From the NCBI GenBank assembly GCA_910589135.1, contig CAJUSL010000060.1, positions 1-9,810 on the forward strand: 9,810 nucleotides of DNA. The letters run 5' to 3'. Below the pieces are notes generated by a model. That model was not told the DNA's origin. It made no database searches and saw only the letters and a list, made by a program, of their open reading frames with translations. The stretch is from an uncultured Eggerthellaceae bacterium (GTDB taxonomy: Bacteria; Actinomycetota; Coriobacteriia; Coriobacteriales; Eggerthellaceae). Numbering within the stretch: position 1 is the first letter of the stretch; every line of letters begins with the position of its first letter. This document shows positions 1 to 7,630 of the stretch, in pieces. The position numbers were made by a program, and so were the translations under genes.

Positions 1-1
1 G

Positions 2-1015
2 TTCCTCGCCGGGTTCTTCGCCGTGGCCATCATTCTGGCGCTCGGCTTCATGGGCTGCATGGTGCAGTCGAACTCCATCGCCGAGACCATGAACAACGCC
101 TTCGGCGTGCCGACGTGGGCCATCGGCATCGCCGTCGTGCTGCTCGCCGGCATCGTGTTCATCGGCGGCGTCTCGCGCCTGGCGGCCGTCACCGAGAAGA
201 TCGTTCCCATCATGGCGGTGCTCTACATCATCGGCTCGCTTATCGTGCTGGTCATGAACGCGCAGAACCTGCCCGCCACGTTCGGCCTCATCTTCGAGTG
301 CGCGTTCAACCCCGAGGCCACGGTAGGCGGCGCGACGTTCGGCATCATCGCCGCCATCAGCCAGGGTGCCAAGCGCGGCCTGTTCTCCAACGAGGCGGGC
401 ATGGGCTCCACGCCTCACGCGCATGCGCTTGCCGAGGTCAAGAACCCGCACGAGCAGGGCGTCGTCGCGATGATCGGCGTGTTCGTGGACACCATCGTCG
501 TGGTCACCATGACTGCGCTGGTGGTGCTGTCGGTGCTCTACGTGGGCGACGGCGTGCTGGCAACCGGCGACTACGCCGCCCTCACGGCCGAGACCATCAC
601 GAAGACCAACATCGCCCAGATGGCGTTCGGCCAGTTCTTCGGAGCAGGTCCCGGCGCATGGTTCGTCGCCATCTGCCTGCTGTTCTTCGCCTACTCAACC
701 ATCCTTTCGTGGAACCTGTTCGCGAAGCTGAACGTGGAGTGGCTGTTCGGCAAGAAGGCGGTCGTGCCGTTCATGGTGATCGCGCTGGCGTTCATCTTCA
801 TGGGCTCGCTGCTTTCCAACGACCTGGTCTGGGAGCTTGCCGATATGTTCAACCAGCTGATGGTCATTCCGAACGCCATCGCCTTGTTCGCGCTCACCGG
901 CTCGGTGCTGAAGATCGCGAACGCCAAGCACGACAAGCTGGCCGCCGACGTCCACGAGGAGAAGCTTGCCGACGAGGCGCGCGCTGCCGTCATCGAGGCC
1001 GAGAAGCACGCGTGA
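2..1015 (+). CDS. Alanine/glycine:cation symporter (AGCS family), 5' partial
   Basis: Integral membrane carrier expected to import alanine or glycine with Na+ (or H+). The window starts inside the gene: the frame is open from base 2 and 337 residues are visible, where family members usually have about 450-500, so roughly the first quarter is missing. The family signature is plain near visible residues 120-140: QGAKRGLFSNEAGMGSTPHA, the conserved loop of AGCS proteins. Several hydrophobic spans follow, including the stretches before and after MVQSNSIAETM and the FVAICLLFFAYSTILSW helix. The protein ends in a charged, Ala/Glu/Lys-rich cytoplasmic tail. The GTG at 23 is in frame but lies inside a hydrophobic helix and is not a start. 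A strong terminator follows 27 bp after the stop, so this is the last gene of its transcript. The family is secure; the exact substrate is not determined by sequence. Confidence 0.92.
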   Translation, partial: FLAGFFAVAIILALGFMGCMVQSNSIAETMNNAFGVPTWAIGIAVVLLAGIVFIGGVSRLAAVTEKIVPIMAVLYIIGSLIVLVMNAQNLPATFGLIFECAFNPEATVGGATFGIIAAISQGAKRGLFSNEAGMGSTPHAHALAEVKNPHEQGVVAMIGVFVDTIVVVTMTALVVLSVLYVGDGVLATGDYAALTAETITKTNIAQMAFGQFFGAGPGAWFVAICLLFFAYSTILSWNLFAKLNVEWLFGKKAVVPFMVIALAFIFMGSLLSNDLVWELADMFNQLMVIPNAIALFALTGSVLKIANAKHDKLAADVHEEKLADEARAAVIEAEKHA

Positions 1016-1042
1016 CGTCAGAGCGCTTCGGATGGCACAGCC

Positions 1043-1072
1043 AGGGGCGAGCCGTGTGCTCGCCCCTTTTTT
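1043..1072 (+). terminator. Rho-independent terminator after the symporter gene
   Basis: A perfect 9-bp stem GGGGCGAGC (1044-1052) / GCTCGCCCC (1058-1066) encloses a 5-nt loop and is followed directly by six T residues (1067-1072); A1043 can also pair with T1067. GC-rich stem plus T tract is the classic intrinsic terminator layout. It separates the symporter transcript from the kinase genes. Confidence 0.92.
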
Positions 1073-1181
1073 CCGCGTGCGTCGAAAGCGAACGTCCGCG
1101 TTGCACTTCGAAGCGCCTTCTCCCCTCGCTGCCATGCACGTCCGTTTGTTGCGGCGGATCGATCGATTTGCACCGGCGGAG

Positions 1182-1190
1182 TTGTAGAAT
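1182..1190 (+). promoter_or_regulatory. Candidate -10 element of the kinase 1 promoter
   Basis: TAGAAT at 1185-1190 matches TATAAT in 5 of 6 positions and sits in the terminator-bounded gap before the kinase. No convincing -35 lies 16-18 bp upstream; the nearest feature there is the 10-bp palindrome ATCGATCGAT (1158-1167), which could be an operator. A start of transcription about 7-9 nt after the -10 would fall at 1197-1199, on the in-frame ATG at 1199, so a leaderless mRNA is possible. The sequence GTTGTAGAAT resembles GTTGTACAAT at 8730-8739 before the YczE-like gene. Confidence 0.35.
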
Positions 1191-1225
1191 ACGATTACAT
1201 GGTTGACGCAAAAGGGGATGCAGCT

Positions 1226-3975
1226 ATGTACAACAGCCCGGTCCACGTATATGTCGTCGGCTTTTCCGACGAGCAGTTGCTTGCCTTGAAGGCAGTGCGT
1301 CCTCTGCCGCGGCTTCAGCACTCGATCGTCGAGGACGACGTGCCTGATCCGGCGCAGGTTGCCCGCGCCGACACCGTTTTCCTTGCTGCCGACATCGACG
1401 ACGCCGCGCAATTGGTGGCCGACGTCGTGCCGCACATGGGCGAGCGCGCCCGGCTCGTGCTCGTCGCGCCGCACGGTACGTTGGCGAAGCTGGGAGATGC
1501 TGCATCGGCGCTCTCCGATTTTTGGACGGCTCCCCTCGATGCGGCCGAGGCCGCGTTCCGCTTCGAGCGCTGGCAGCAGCAGTGCAAGCTTGCCGCCGAT
1601 TTATGGGAGTCGCGGCAGTTCCTCGACGCAACGATAGACTCCATCCCCAGCCTCGTGTGGTACAAGACCCGCGACGGCGTGCACGAGAAGGTGAACTCCA
1701 GCTTCTGCGACACCGTCAACAAGACGAAGGAGCAGGTGCAGGGGCAGCGCCATGCATACATCTGGGACGTGGAGGAGGACGACCCCGCCTGCGTCGAGTC
1801 CGAGCGCGAGGTCATGGCCTCCGGGAAGACCTGCGTGTCCGAGGAGGTCGTCCAGACGGGCGCCGGCACCAGGTTGCTCACCACCTACAAATCGCCCTGT
1901 ACGACCTCGACGGCACCGTCATGGGAACGGTGGGCGTCGGCATCGACATCACGCAGGAACGCGCCTACGAGAACGACCTGATCGAGAAGAACCACACGCT
2001 GGAGACCATCTTCACCACGCTCGACTGCGGCGTCCTGACGCATAGCCTTGACGGCTCGCGCATCCTGGGCGTCAACCGGACGGCGCTCGACATCCTCGGC
2101 TTCGCGTCCGAGGAGGAACTGCGCGAGGAGGGCTTCGACATGGTGGCGCCCACCGTGATCGGGGAGGACGGCCGCCGCCTGCGCGAGGAGATCATGCAGC
2201 TCACCGAGGTGGGGGACAGCCTCTCCACCGAGTACCGCGTGCGCCACGAGGACGGCGAGATTCGGCACGTGATGGGCAACGTCAAGGTCATCGAGAAGGA
2301 CGGCGAGAAGTTCTACCAGCGCTTCCTGCTGGACGTTACCGACCAGAAGGCCCACGAGGAAAGGCGCGAGCGCCGGGTGCGCGACCTGATCCAGGCCCTG
2401 AGCGGCGATTACCTGGTCGTGTGCGCCTTCGACATGGACACGGATCGAGGCGAGGTGCTGCGCATCGCGTCCAGCGAGGACAAGGAGTTGGAGAACATCT
2501 TCCGGTCGGGCACGTCGCTTGCCGGCATGGTGGGCGCCTACATCGACACGCGAGTGCAGCCCGAGGACAGGCAGATGATGCGCGAGGCGCTTTCGGCCGA
2601 AGGCATCATGGGCGAGCTGAAGATGGGCGACCGCTTCGACAAGCTGTACCGTGCCCGCAGGGGCAACCTCGTGCAGTTCCGCCAGGCAACCGTCGTGCGT
2701 TCGGGCAACTGGAAGGAAGGCCACGAGGTGGTCATCGGCTTCCGCAACGTCGACCAGCAGATCCGCGAGGAGCTCGAGCACAAGACGCTGCTCGAGGAGG
2801 CGCTCGGCAACGCCAACCGCGCGAACGCTGCCAAGAGCGCGTTCCTTCTGAACATGTCGCACGACATCCGCACGCCGATGAACGCCATCGTCGGGTTCAC
2901 CACTCTGGCGGCCAACCACGCCGACCAGCCTGCAAGGGTGCAGGGCTACCTCGAGAAGATCAAGGCGTCCAGCGACCATCTGCTGAACCTCATCAACGAC
3001 ATCCTGGACATGAGCCGCATCGAGCAGGGCAAGGTGACCCTGGACGAAAGCCGCTGCAGCATCACGGAGGTGTTCGACGACCTCTACTCCATGCTTCAGC
3101 ACGAGGCGGCCAGCAAGGGCCTGAGCCTTGCGGTCGACACATCCGGAGTGACGCATTCCGAGGTGGTGTGCGACCGCCTGAAGGTGAACCAGGTGCTGCT
3201 GAACCTTCTGGGCAACTCCATCAAGTTCACGAACGCTGGCGGCAGCATCCGTGTCATCGCCGAGGAGCTTCCGGGCGCCCCGGCCGGCCTTGCCTGCTAC
3301 CGCATCGTCGTGGAGGATACCGGCATCGGGATGTCTGCCGACTTCCTCCGACACATCTTCGACCCGTTCGAGCGCGAACGCACCCAGACGATCAGCGGCA
3401 TCCAGGGAAGCGGGCTGGGCATGGCCATCGTGAAGAGCCTCGTCGACATGATGAAGGGGACCGTCGAGGTCGAAAGCGAGGTCGGCAAGGGCACGCGCTT
3501 TACCGTCAACGTGACGTTCAAGGTGTCCGACGGGGCCTCCGCCGCCGGTCCGCTTGCCGCATCGCCGGTCGTGTTCACCCCCGAGCGCGCGGCGAAGTAC
3601 CGCATCCTGCTCGTCGACGACAACATGCTGAACCGCGAAATCGCGGGGGACCTGCTTCTTGACGCCGGCCTTCGCGTCGAGGAGGCCGTGGACGGCCAGG
3701 ACGCGCTGGACAAGCTGCTCGAAGGCGGCCCGGGTTATTACGATCTGGTGCTGATGGACATACAGATGCCGGTCATGAACGGCTACGAGGCGTCGCGCGC
3801 CATACGCGCCTTCGACGACCCGGTGCTTGCCGGCATACCCATCCTCGCGGTCACGGCCGACGCCTTCGACGAGGACCGCGACCGCGCCCTGGAGTGCGGG
3901 ATGAACGGCCATCTGCCGAAGCCGATAGAGGTGCCGAAGCTGTTCGGCCTCCTCGACTCGCTTCTGGGGGACTGA
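1226..3975 (+). pseudogene. Hybrid sensor histidine kinase/response regulator 1, frameshifted near 1895
   Basis: Soluble multi-sensor kinase expected to autophosphorylate on His and pass phosphate to its own receiver. Adding one base at the C run 1895-1897 restores a protein of about 916 residues. In order: a 1-115 alpha/beta domain resembling a degenerate receiver; PAS 1 (about 136-240); PAS 2 (about 257-375); a further sensory segment (about 385-520); HisKA with FLLNMSHDIRTPMN, His546 encoded at 2860-2862; HATPase with N box (QVLLNLLGNSIKF), G1 (EDTGIGM), F box (IFDPFER) and G2 (GSGLGM); and a C-terminal REC with Asp845 in LVLMDIQMP and the PKP lysine. No transmembrane segment is seen. As it stands the first frame stops at 1979-1981, giving about 251 residues; the kinase part remains open in the other frame. 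Start chosen at ATG 1226 because AAAAGGGG (1210-1217) lies 8 nt upstream; in-frame ATG 1199 is the alternative. The break may be a real mutation or a sequencing/assembly error. Confidence 0.85.
1895..1897 (+). other. Frameshift site in hybrid kinase 1 (apparent one-base loss in a C run)
   Basis: Up to this point the frame reads a PAS domain ending ...TRLLTTYKSP; beyond it that frame degenerates into a Ser/Thr/Arg-rich run and stops at 1981. The overlapping frame continues the same PAS fold as LYDLDGTVMGTVGVGIDIT. Reading CCCC instead of CCC joins the two as TYKSPLYDLDG with no other change, so a single missing C is the simplest explanation. The local sequence is not a canonical X-XXY-YYZ slippery heptamer. 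Confidence 0.85.
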
Positions 3976-3996
3976 CGCCCCTCGCGCATGGGTTGC

Positions 3997-4011
3997 GGCG
4001 CTGTCTGCGCC
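3997..4011 (+). other. Short hairpin in the gap between the two kinase genes
   Basis: GGCGC (3997-4001) and GCGCC (4007-4011) form a 5-bp stem with a 5-nt loop in the 77-bp gap between kinase genes. There is no T tract, so it is not an intrinsic terminator and transcription may read through from kinase 1. A weak promoter-like pair, TTGCGG (3993-3998) and GAGAAT (4016-4021) spaced 17 bp, overlaps it; neither element is strong enough to claim. Confidence 0.25.
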
Positions 4012-4038
4012 TGACGAGAATCTTATCTGGAACGAATC

Positions 4039-4044
4039 AGGAGG
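4039..4044 (+). promoter_or_regulatory. Strong Shine-Dalgarno deciding the GTG start of kinase 2
   Basis: AGGAGG lies 8 nt before GTG 4053. The open frame extends back to 3894 into the end of kinase 1, but no comparable ribosome site exists there, so GTG 4053 is the favoured start. Confidence 0.85.
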
Positions 4045-4052
4045 AGCGGCAC

Positions 4053-6371
4053 GTGGATAAGGTCCTTGAAAGCTGCAAGGTTGCTTTCGATTGCATTCCC
4101 CGGCCTTTCGGGATATCCGAGGTGAGGCTCGATGCCGAGGGCAGGCCGGTCGACGCGGTCATCAGGTACCTCAACGTGCGCATGGCCGCAGTTGCGAAAT
4201 GCACGCCGTCCGATTTGCTTGGGAAGAACATCTACGAGGTGTGGCCCGATGGCGACTTCATCTGGCTCGACAGGTTCTACCGTGCCGCCTTCCTGGGGGA
4301 GCCGAGCGAGTTCGAGACCGTCAACAAGGCGTTCAAAGGGTTCCAGAACGTGGTCGTGTTCCCTATATGCGAGGGGTACTGCGGCTATGAGGTGCAGGAC
4401 GTCACCAAGTGGATCGAACACGCGCATCCCGCCATGGAAAGCATCCTTGCAGGCATGTTCTTCTACGAGCCCGGCACGGGGTACCTGCTTTTGAGCGACC
4501 CGGCGCGGGAGTGCTGCGGCCTCGAGGAGGGCTATTGCGACATACGCGACTTCGTCGACTTCCTGTTCCCCGACACGTCCCAGGACCGCATCCTGGCAAG
4601 CTTCCTCGACTTCGACTCCGAGTACGACCGCATCCTGTGCGAGGAGCGGACGCGCAACGGAAGGTGGGTCCGCTTCAGCATGTCGCACGGGAGCCCAGCG
4701 AACCGCTTCGCCATCGGCTTTCTCGAGGACATCACGGTGCTGCGCGAGACCGAGGAGAAAAGCGAGCGGCGCTCCGAGATCATCGAGAGCCTGAGCGCGG
4801 AGTACTACGCGCTCTACATCGTCAACTTGAAGGCCGACCGCATCAGCCCCTACCTGTTTCGCAACAACGTCGCCGAGTACTATGCGAGGGGCATCGAGGA
4901 GGGCGCGTCGTATTCCGAATGGCTCGAACGGTACTGCCGCGAATACGTGGTGGGCGAGGACCGAGACGAAGTATGCTGCCTGCTGGGCAAGGACCACCTC
5001 ATGGAGCACATGCCCGACAGCGGGGGAGAGCTTTCCGTCCTATGCAAGCGTCTGTTCGACGACGAGGCGCAGTACATCGAGCTGAGGCTGATCCGGGTTT
5101 CGGGCGCGGCGGACGAGTTCGTGCTGGCCGCCCGCAACGTCAACAACGAGATGCGCGACCAGATCGTCCAGAAGGAGGCGCTGCAGAGCGCGCTGGTGCT
5201 TGCCCAGCATGCGAGCGAGGCGAAGACCACGTTCCTCACGAACATCTCGCACGACTTCCGAACGCCGCTCAACTCGATCGTCGGCTTCGCCAACTTCGCG
5301 CTGGCGCGGCCCGAAGACGCCGGGCGCGTGCGCAACGCCCTGGAGAAGATCCTGCTGTCGAGCGAGCACCTGCTCGGCCTGATCAACGACATCCTCGACG
5401 TGAGCCGCATAGAAAGTGGGAAGATCGCCATCGACGAGCAGGCCATCGACCTGAACCAGCTCATGGACGAGCTCAAGAACGTGTTCATGGTGCAGGCCAT
5501 CGACTGCGGCGTCGGCTTCGTCGTCGACGTGTCGGGCATGAGCCACTCCCGTGTGCTGGGAGACCGGTTGCGTCTCAACCAGATCCTGGTCAACACCGTC
5601 GGCAACGCGCTCAAGTACACCGACCGCGGGGGAAGCGTGCGCGTGGCCGTCGTCGAGGGGCCCATGGCGCCGGGCGGCGCCGTCCTGTTCGAGTTCAGCG
5701 TCGAAGACACCGGCTGCGGCATGTCGGAGGATTTCGTGAACCGCATCTTCATGCCGTTCGAGCGAGACAGCGCCGCCGGCGCGCACGATGCGGAGGGCAC
5801 GGGCCTGGGCATGACCATCACCAAGAACCTGGTCGACCTGCTCGGCGGCTCGATCGACGTGCGAAGCCGGCTGGGGGAGGGCAGCGAGTTCATCATCACC
5901 ATCCCGTTGAAGCTGGAGGAGGCAGACTCCGTCGGCCGCGAAGGCGAGCCCGAAGCCTCCCCGGTGGAGCCTGCCGCCTTCGACGGCATGCGGGTGCTGG
6001 TCGTCGACGATGACGAGCTTTCGCGCGAGATGATGGACATGATGCTGCGCGACCGCGGGTTCGAGGTACAGCAGGCCACCGACGGCGACGAGGCCGTCGC
6101 CGCCATGGAAGCCGTGCCGGAGGGCTGGTTCGACGCGATCATCATGGACATGCGCATGCCGCGGATGTCGGGCGACGAGGCGGCGCGCGCCATCCGTGCC
6201 CTTCCACGCGCAGACGTGGCGGACCTTCCCATCATCGCCATGACCGCCGACGCCTTCGAGGAGGCGCACCGGCGTGCGCGCGAGGCGGGGATGACCGCCC
6301 ACATCACGAAGCCGCTGAACATGGTCGAGCTGTTCTCGCTGCTGGAAGGCTGCCTGCGCCCCGAGGCGTGA
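4053..6371 (+). CDS. Hybrid sensor histidine kinase/response regulator 2
   Basis: Cytoplasmic hybrid kinase of 772 residues, intact. Residues 1-115 look PAS-like (a PAS-type GKNIYEVWPDGD stretch), followed by a second PAS-like segment (about 125-230, ending FLEDITVLRETEE) and a third sensory region (about 245-365). HisKA follows with FLTNISHDFRTPLNSIVGF, phosphorylatable His400. The ATPase domain has N box (NQILVNTVGNALKY, 509-522), G1 (EDTGCGM, 551-557), F box (IFMPFER) and G2 (GTGLGM, 582-587). The C-terminal REC carries the acidic VDDD cluster, Asp699 in IIMDMRMP and Lys753 in TKPL. No transmembrane helix or output domain is visible, so signalling must pass by phosphotransfer or protein contact. 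The sensory half contains 13 cysteines, including CEGYC at 106-110 and two CC pairs. It is a paralogue of the preceding kinase and probably arose by duplication. Ligand unknown. Confidence 0.95.
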   Translation: MDKVLESCKVAFDCIPRPFGISEVRLDAEGRPVDAVIRYLNVRMAAVAKCTPSDLLGKNIYEVWPDGDFIWLDRFYRAAFLGEPSEFETVNKAFKGFQNVVVFPICEGYCGYEVQDVTKWIEHAHPAMESILAGMFFYEPGTGYLLLSDPARECCGLEEGYCDIRDFVDFLFPDTSQDRILASFLDFDSEYDRILCEERTRNGRWVRFSMSHGSPANRFAIGFLEDITVLRETEEKSERRSEIIESLSAEYYALYIVNLKADRISPYLFRNNVAEYYARGIEEGASYSEWLERYCREYVVGEDRDEVCCLLGKDHLMEHMPDSGGELSVLCKRLFDDEAQYIELRLIRVSGAADEFVLAARNVNNEMRDQIVQKEALQSALVLAQHASEAKTTFLTNISHDFRTPLNSIVGFANFALARPEDAGRVRNALEKILLSSEHLLGLINDILDVSRIESGKIAIDEQAIDLNQLMDELKNVFMVQAIDCGVGFVVDVSGMSHSRVLGDRLRLNQILVNTVGNALKYTDRGGSVRVAVVEGPMAPGGAVLFEFSVEDTGCGMSEDFVNRIFMPFERDSAAGAHDAEGTGLGMTITKNLVDLLGGSIDVRSRLGEGSEFIITIPLKLEEADSVGREGEPEASPVEPAAFDGMRVLVVDDDELSREMMDMMLRDRGFEVQQATDGDEAVAAMEAVPEGWFDAIIMDMRMPRMSGDEAARAIRALPRADVADLPIIAMTADAFEEAHRRAREAGMTAHITKPLNMVELFSLLEGCLRPEA

Positions 6372-6390
6372 CGGGGGACGTTCGCTTTCG

Positions 6391-7377
6391 CTATTCCTTG
6401 GCGGCCTTCTGCGCCGGCGACGTGCCGAGGTCCAGTCCGGCGACGATTTCCTTCAGCGTGGCGGCGGACGCCTTCAGTTGCGATTGCTCGAGGTAGTTGA
6501 GCGAGGGCGACATGCGCACCTCGATGCCGTTCTTGCCCAGCACGCACGGGGTGGACAGCGCGACGCCGTCGATTCCGTACTCGCCCTGCATCATGGTCGA
6601 CACCGGCAGCACCGACTTCTCGTCGCGCACGATGCACGCGCAGATGCGCCTGATGGCCATGGCGATGCCGAAATAGGTCGCCTTCTTCTTGTCGATGATC
6701 TCGTAGGCGGAGTTGCGCACCTCGTCGGTCACCTCGGTGCGGAACTCCTCGTAGGATCCCTTGCTGCGCATGTTGAAGAAGTCCTCCAGCGGAATGCCTG
6801 CCACGTGCGCTCCCGACCAGGCGATCAGCTCGCTGTCGCCGTGCTCTCCGAGCACGCCCACGTGGACGTTGCGGGGGTCGACGTCGAGCCGTTCGCTGAT
6901 GATCTGCTTCAGGCGGCCGCTGTCCAGCACCGTGCCCGAGCCGATGACGCGGTTCTGCGGCAGGCCCGACAGCTGTATGGTGACCTGCGTGAGGACGTCC
7001 ACCGGGTTGGACACGACGAGCAGTATGCCCTTGCAGCCGCGCTTCTTGATCTCGGCGATGATGCCCTTGTAGATGGCGACGTTTTTGTTGACCAGGTCGA
7101 TGCGCGTCTCGCCTGGCTTCTGCGCCGCGCCGGCGGTCACGATGACCACGCTGGCGTTCTCGACGTCGTCGTAGGTGCCGGCATGGATTTCCATGGGGCT
7201 TGCGAAGGCGAGGCCGTGCGATATGTCGAGAGCCTCGCCCTCGGCGCGGTCGCGGTCTACGTCGATCAGGGCCATTTCCGAGAACAGCCCCGACTCCATG
7301 AGGGCGAACGCGGTGGTGGCCCCCACGAACCCGCATCCGATGATGGCTACCTTCCTGTTGTTGACCTCGCGCTTCAT
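6391..7377 (-). CDS. ldh: L-lactate dehydrogenase (NAD-dependent)
   Basis: Cytoplasmic enzyme interconverting pyruvate + NADH and L-lactate + NAD+, the usual fermentative redox valve. The 328-residue protein has full family length. Visible landmarks: Rossmann motif GCGFVGA (14-20); Asp39 at the end of beta-2, expected for NAD preference; AAQKPGETR with Gln86 at the lactate/malate discriminating position (Gln means lactate; malate dehydrogenases have Arg) and mobile-loop Arg92; SNPVDVLT; LDSGR with Asp152 and substrate-binding Arg155; and LGEHGDSE with catalytic His179. The start ATG is preceded by GAGGA only 4 nt away, a rather short spacing. It is transcribed alone toward kinase 2, with 19 bp between the two stop codons and no visible terminator. 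It is divergent from the TDT transporter gene. Confidence 0.96.
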   Translation of the reverse strand: MKREVNNRKVAIIGCGFVGATTAFALMESGLFSEMALIDVDRDRAEGEALDISHGLAFASPMEIHAGTYDDVENASVVIVTAGAAQKPGETRIDLVNKNVAIYKGIIAEIKKRGCKGILLVVSNPVDVLTQVTIQLSGLPQNRVIGSGTVLDSGRLKQIISERLDVDPRNVHVGVLGEHGDSELIAWSGAHVAGIPLEDFFNMRSKGSYEEFRTEVTDEVRNSAYEIIDKKKATYFGIAMAIRRICACIVRDEKSVLPVSTMMQGEYGIDGVALSTPCVLGKNGIEVRMSPSLNYLEQSQLKASAATLKEIVAGLDLGTSPAQKAAKE

Positions 7378-7408
7378 TGCATCCTCGCTTCCGTCGTCCT
7401 TTGCTGGG

Positions 7409-7414
7409 ATTATA
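7409..7414 (-). promoter_or_regulatory. Candidate -10 box (TATAAT) for ldh
   Basis: The minus strand reads a perfect TATAAT here, 31 bp upstream of the ldh ATG, which would give a 5' leader of roughly 25 nt holding the GAGGA site. No good -35 is seen at 16-18 bp spacing (the sequence there is close to CGAAGG), so an activator may be needed or -35 contact may be weak. Confidence 0.5.
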
Positions 7415-7516
7415 CGTTTCCGCCAGCATGTCCTTCGCGCGGGCGCAGCGGGAAGAGACGCTCTGTCACCATGCCGTTAACCAGGGGGAAAGCCGGGCGC
7501 TTCGACGCGTTGTGGC

Positions 7517-7536
7517 GGGATTGTGGGGGATTGCGG
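7517..7536. repeat. Tandem 10-bp direct repeat in the ldh/TDT control region
   Basis: GGGATTGTGG (7517-7526) is followed at once by GGGATTGCGG (7527-7536), 9 of 10 bases identical and exactly one helical turn apart. It lies between the two divergent promoters, 29 bp upstream of the -35 of the rightward one, a place typical of regulator binding sites. No binding protein is recognised. Confidence 0.45.
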
Positions 7537-7564
7537 CCTGCGTGTTAAGAATGCGTTTCGCGGG

Positions 7565-7593
7565 TTAACAGGGCGCGCCGTGTCGTTCATAAT
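7565..7593 (+). promoter_or_regulatory. Sigma70-type promoter for the TDT transporter gene
   Basis: TTAACA (7565-7570) and CATAAT (7588-7593) each match consensus in 5 of 6 positions with an ideal 17-bp spacer. The -35 is part of a GTTAAC palindrome (7564-7569); GTTAA also occurs at 7544 and, as GTTAACCAGGG, at 7476. The predicted leader of about 30 nt carries the AAGGAG ribosome site at 7618. Confidence 0.6.
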
Positions 7594-7617
7594 CGTCACC
7601 TTCGATGCCGATTGGTG

Positions 7618-7623
7618 AAGGAG
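7618..7623 (+). promoter_or_regulatory. Shine-Dalgarno pointing to a CTG start
   Basis: AAGGAG sits 7 nt before CTG 7631. An in-frame TGA at 7616-7618 rules out any earlier start, and no ATG, GTG or TTG occurs in frame before GTG 7670, which lacks a spaced ribosome site. Confidence 0.7.
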
Positions 7624-7630
7624 ACCGAAA

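Noticed and set aside
1885..1935. Programmed -1 frameshift in kinase 1
   Set aside because: No canonical slippery heptamer is present in the correct frame and the downstream stem is only 6 bp. A lost base in a C run explains the junction better.
1885..3912. 675-residue open frame on the minus strand opposite kinase 1
   Set aside because: Composition is His/Val/Ala/Arg-rich with no domain, as expected for the antisense of a GC-rich kinase gene with few stop codons.
3894..4052. Upstream extension of kinase 2 into the end of kinase 1
   Set aside because: The frame is open, but the extension reads an out-of-frame copy of the kinase 1 receiver end, and AGGAGG is ideally placed for GTG 4053.
4880..7429. 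849-residue open frame on the minus strand spanning kinase 2 and ldh
   Set aside because: It is antisense to kinase 2 and out of frame with ldh, both of which carry complete catalytic motifs. The translation is low-complexity Arg/Ser/Ala-rich, typical of shadow frames in high-GC DNA.
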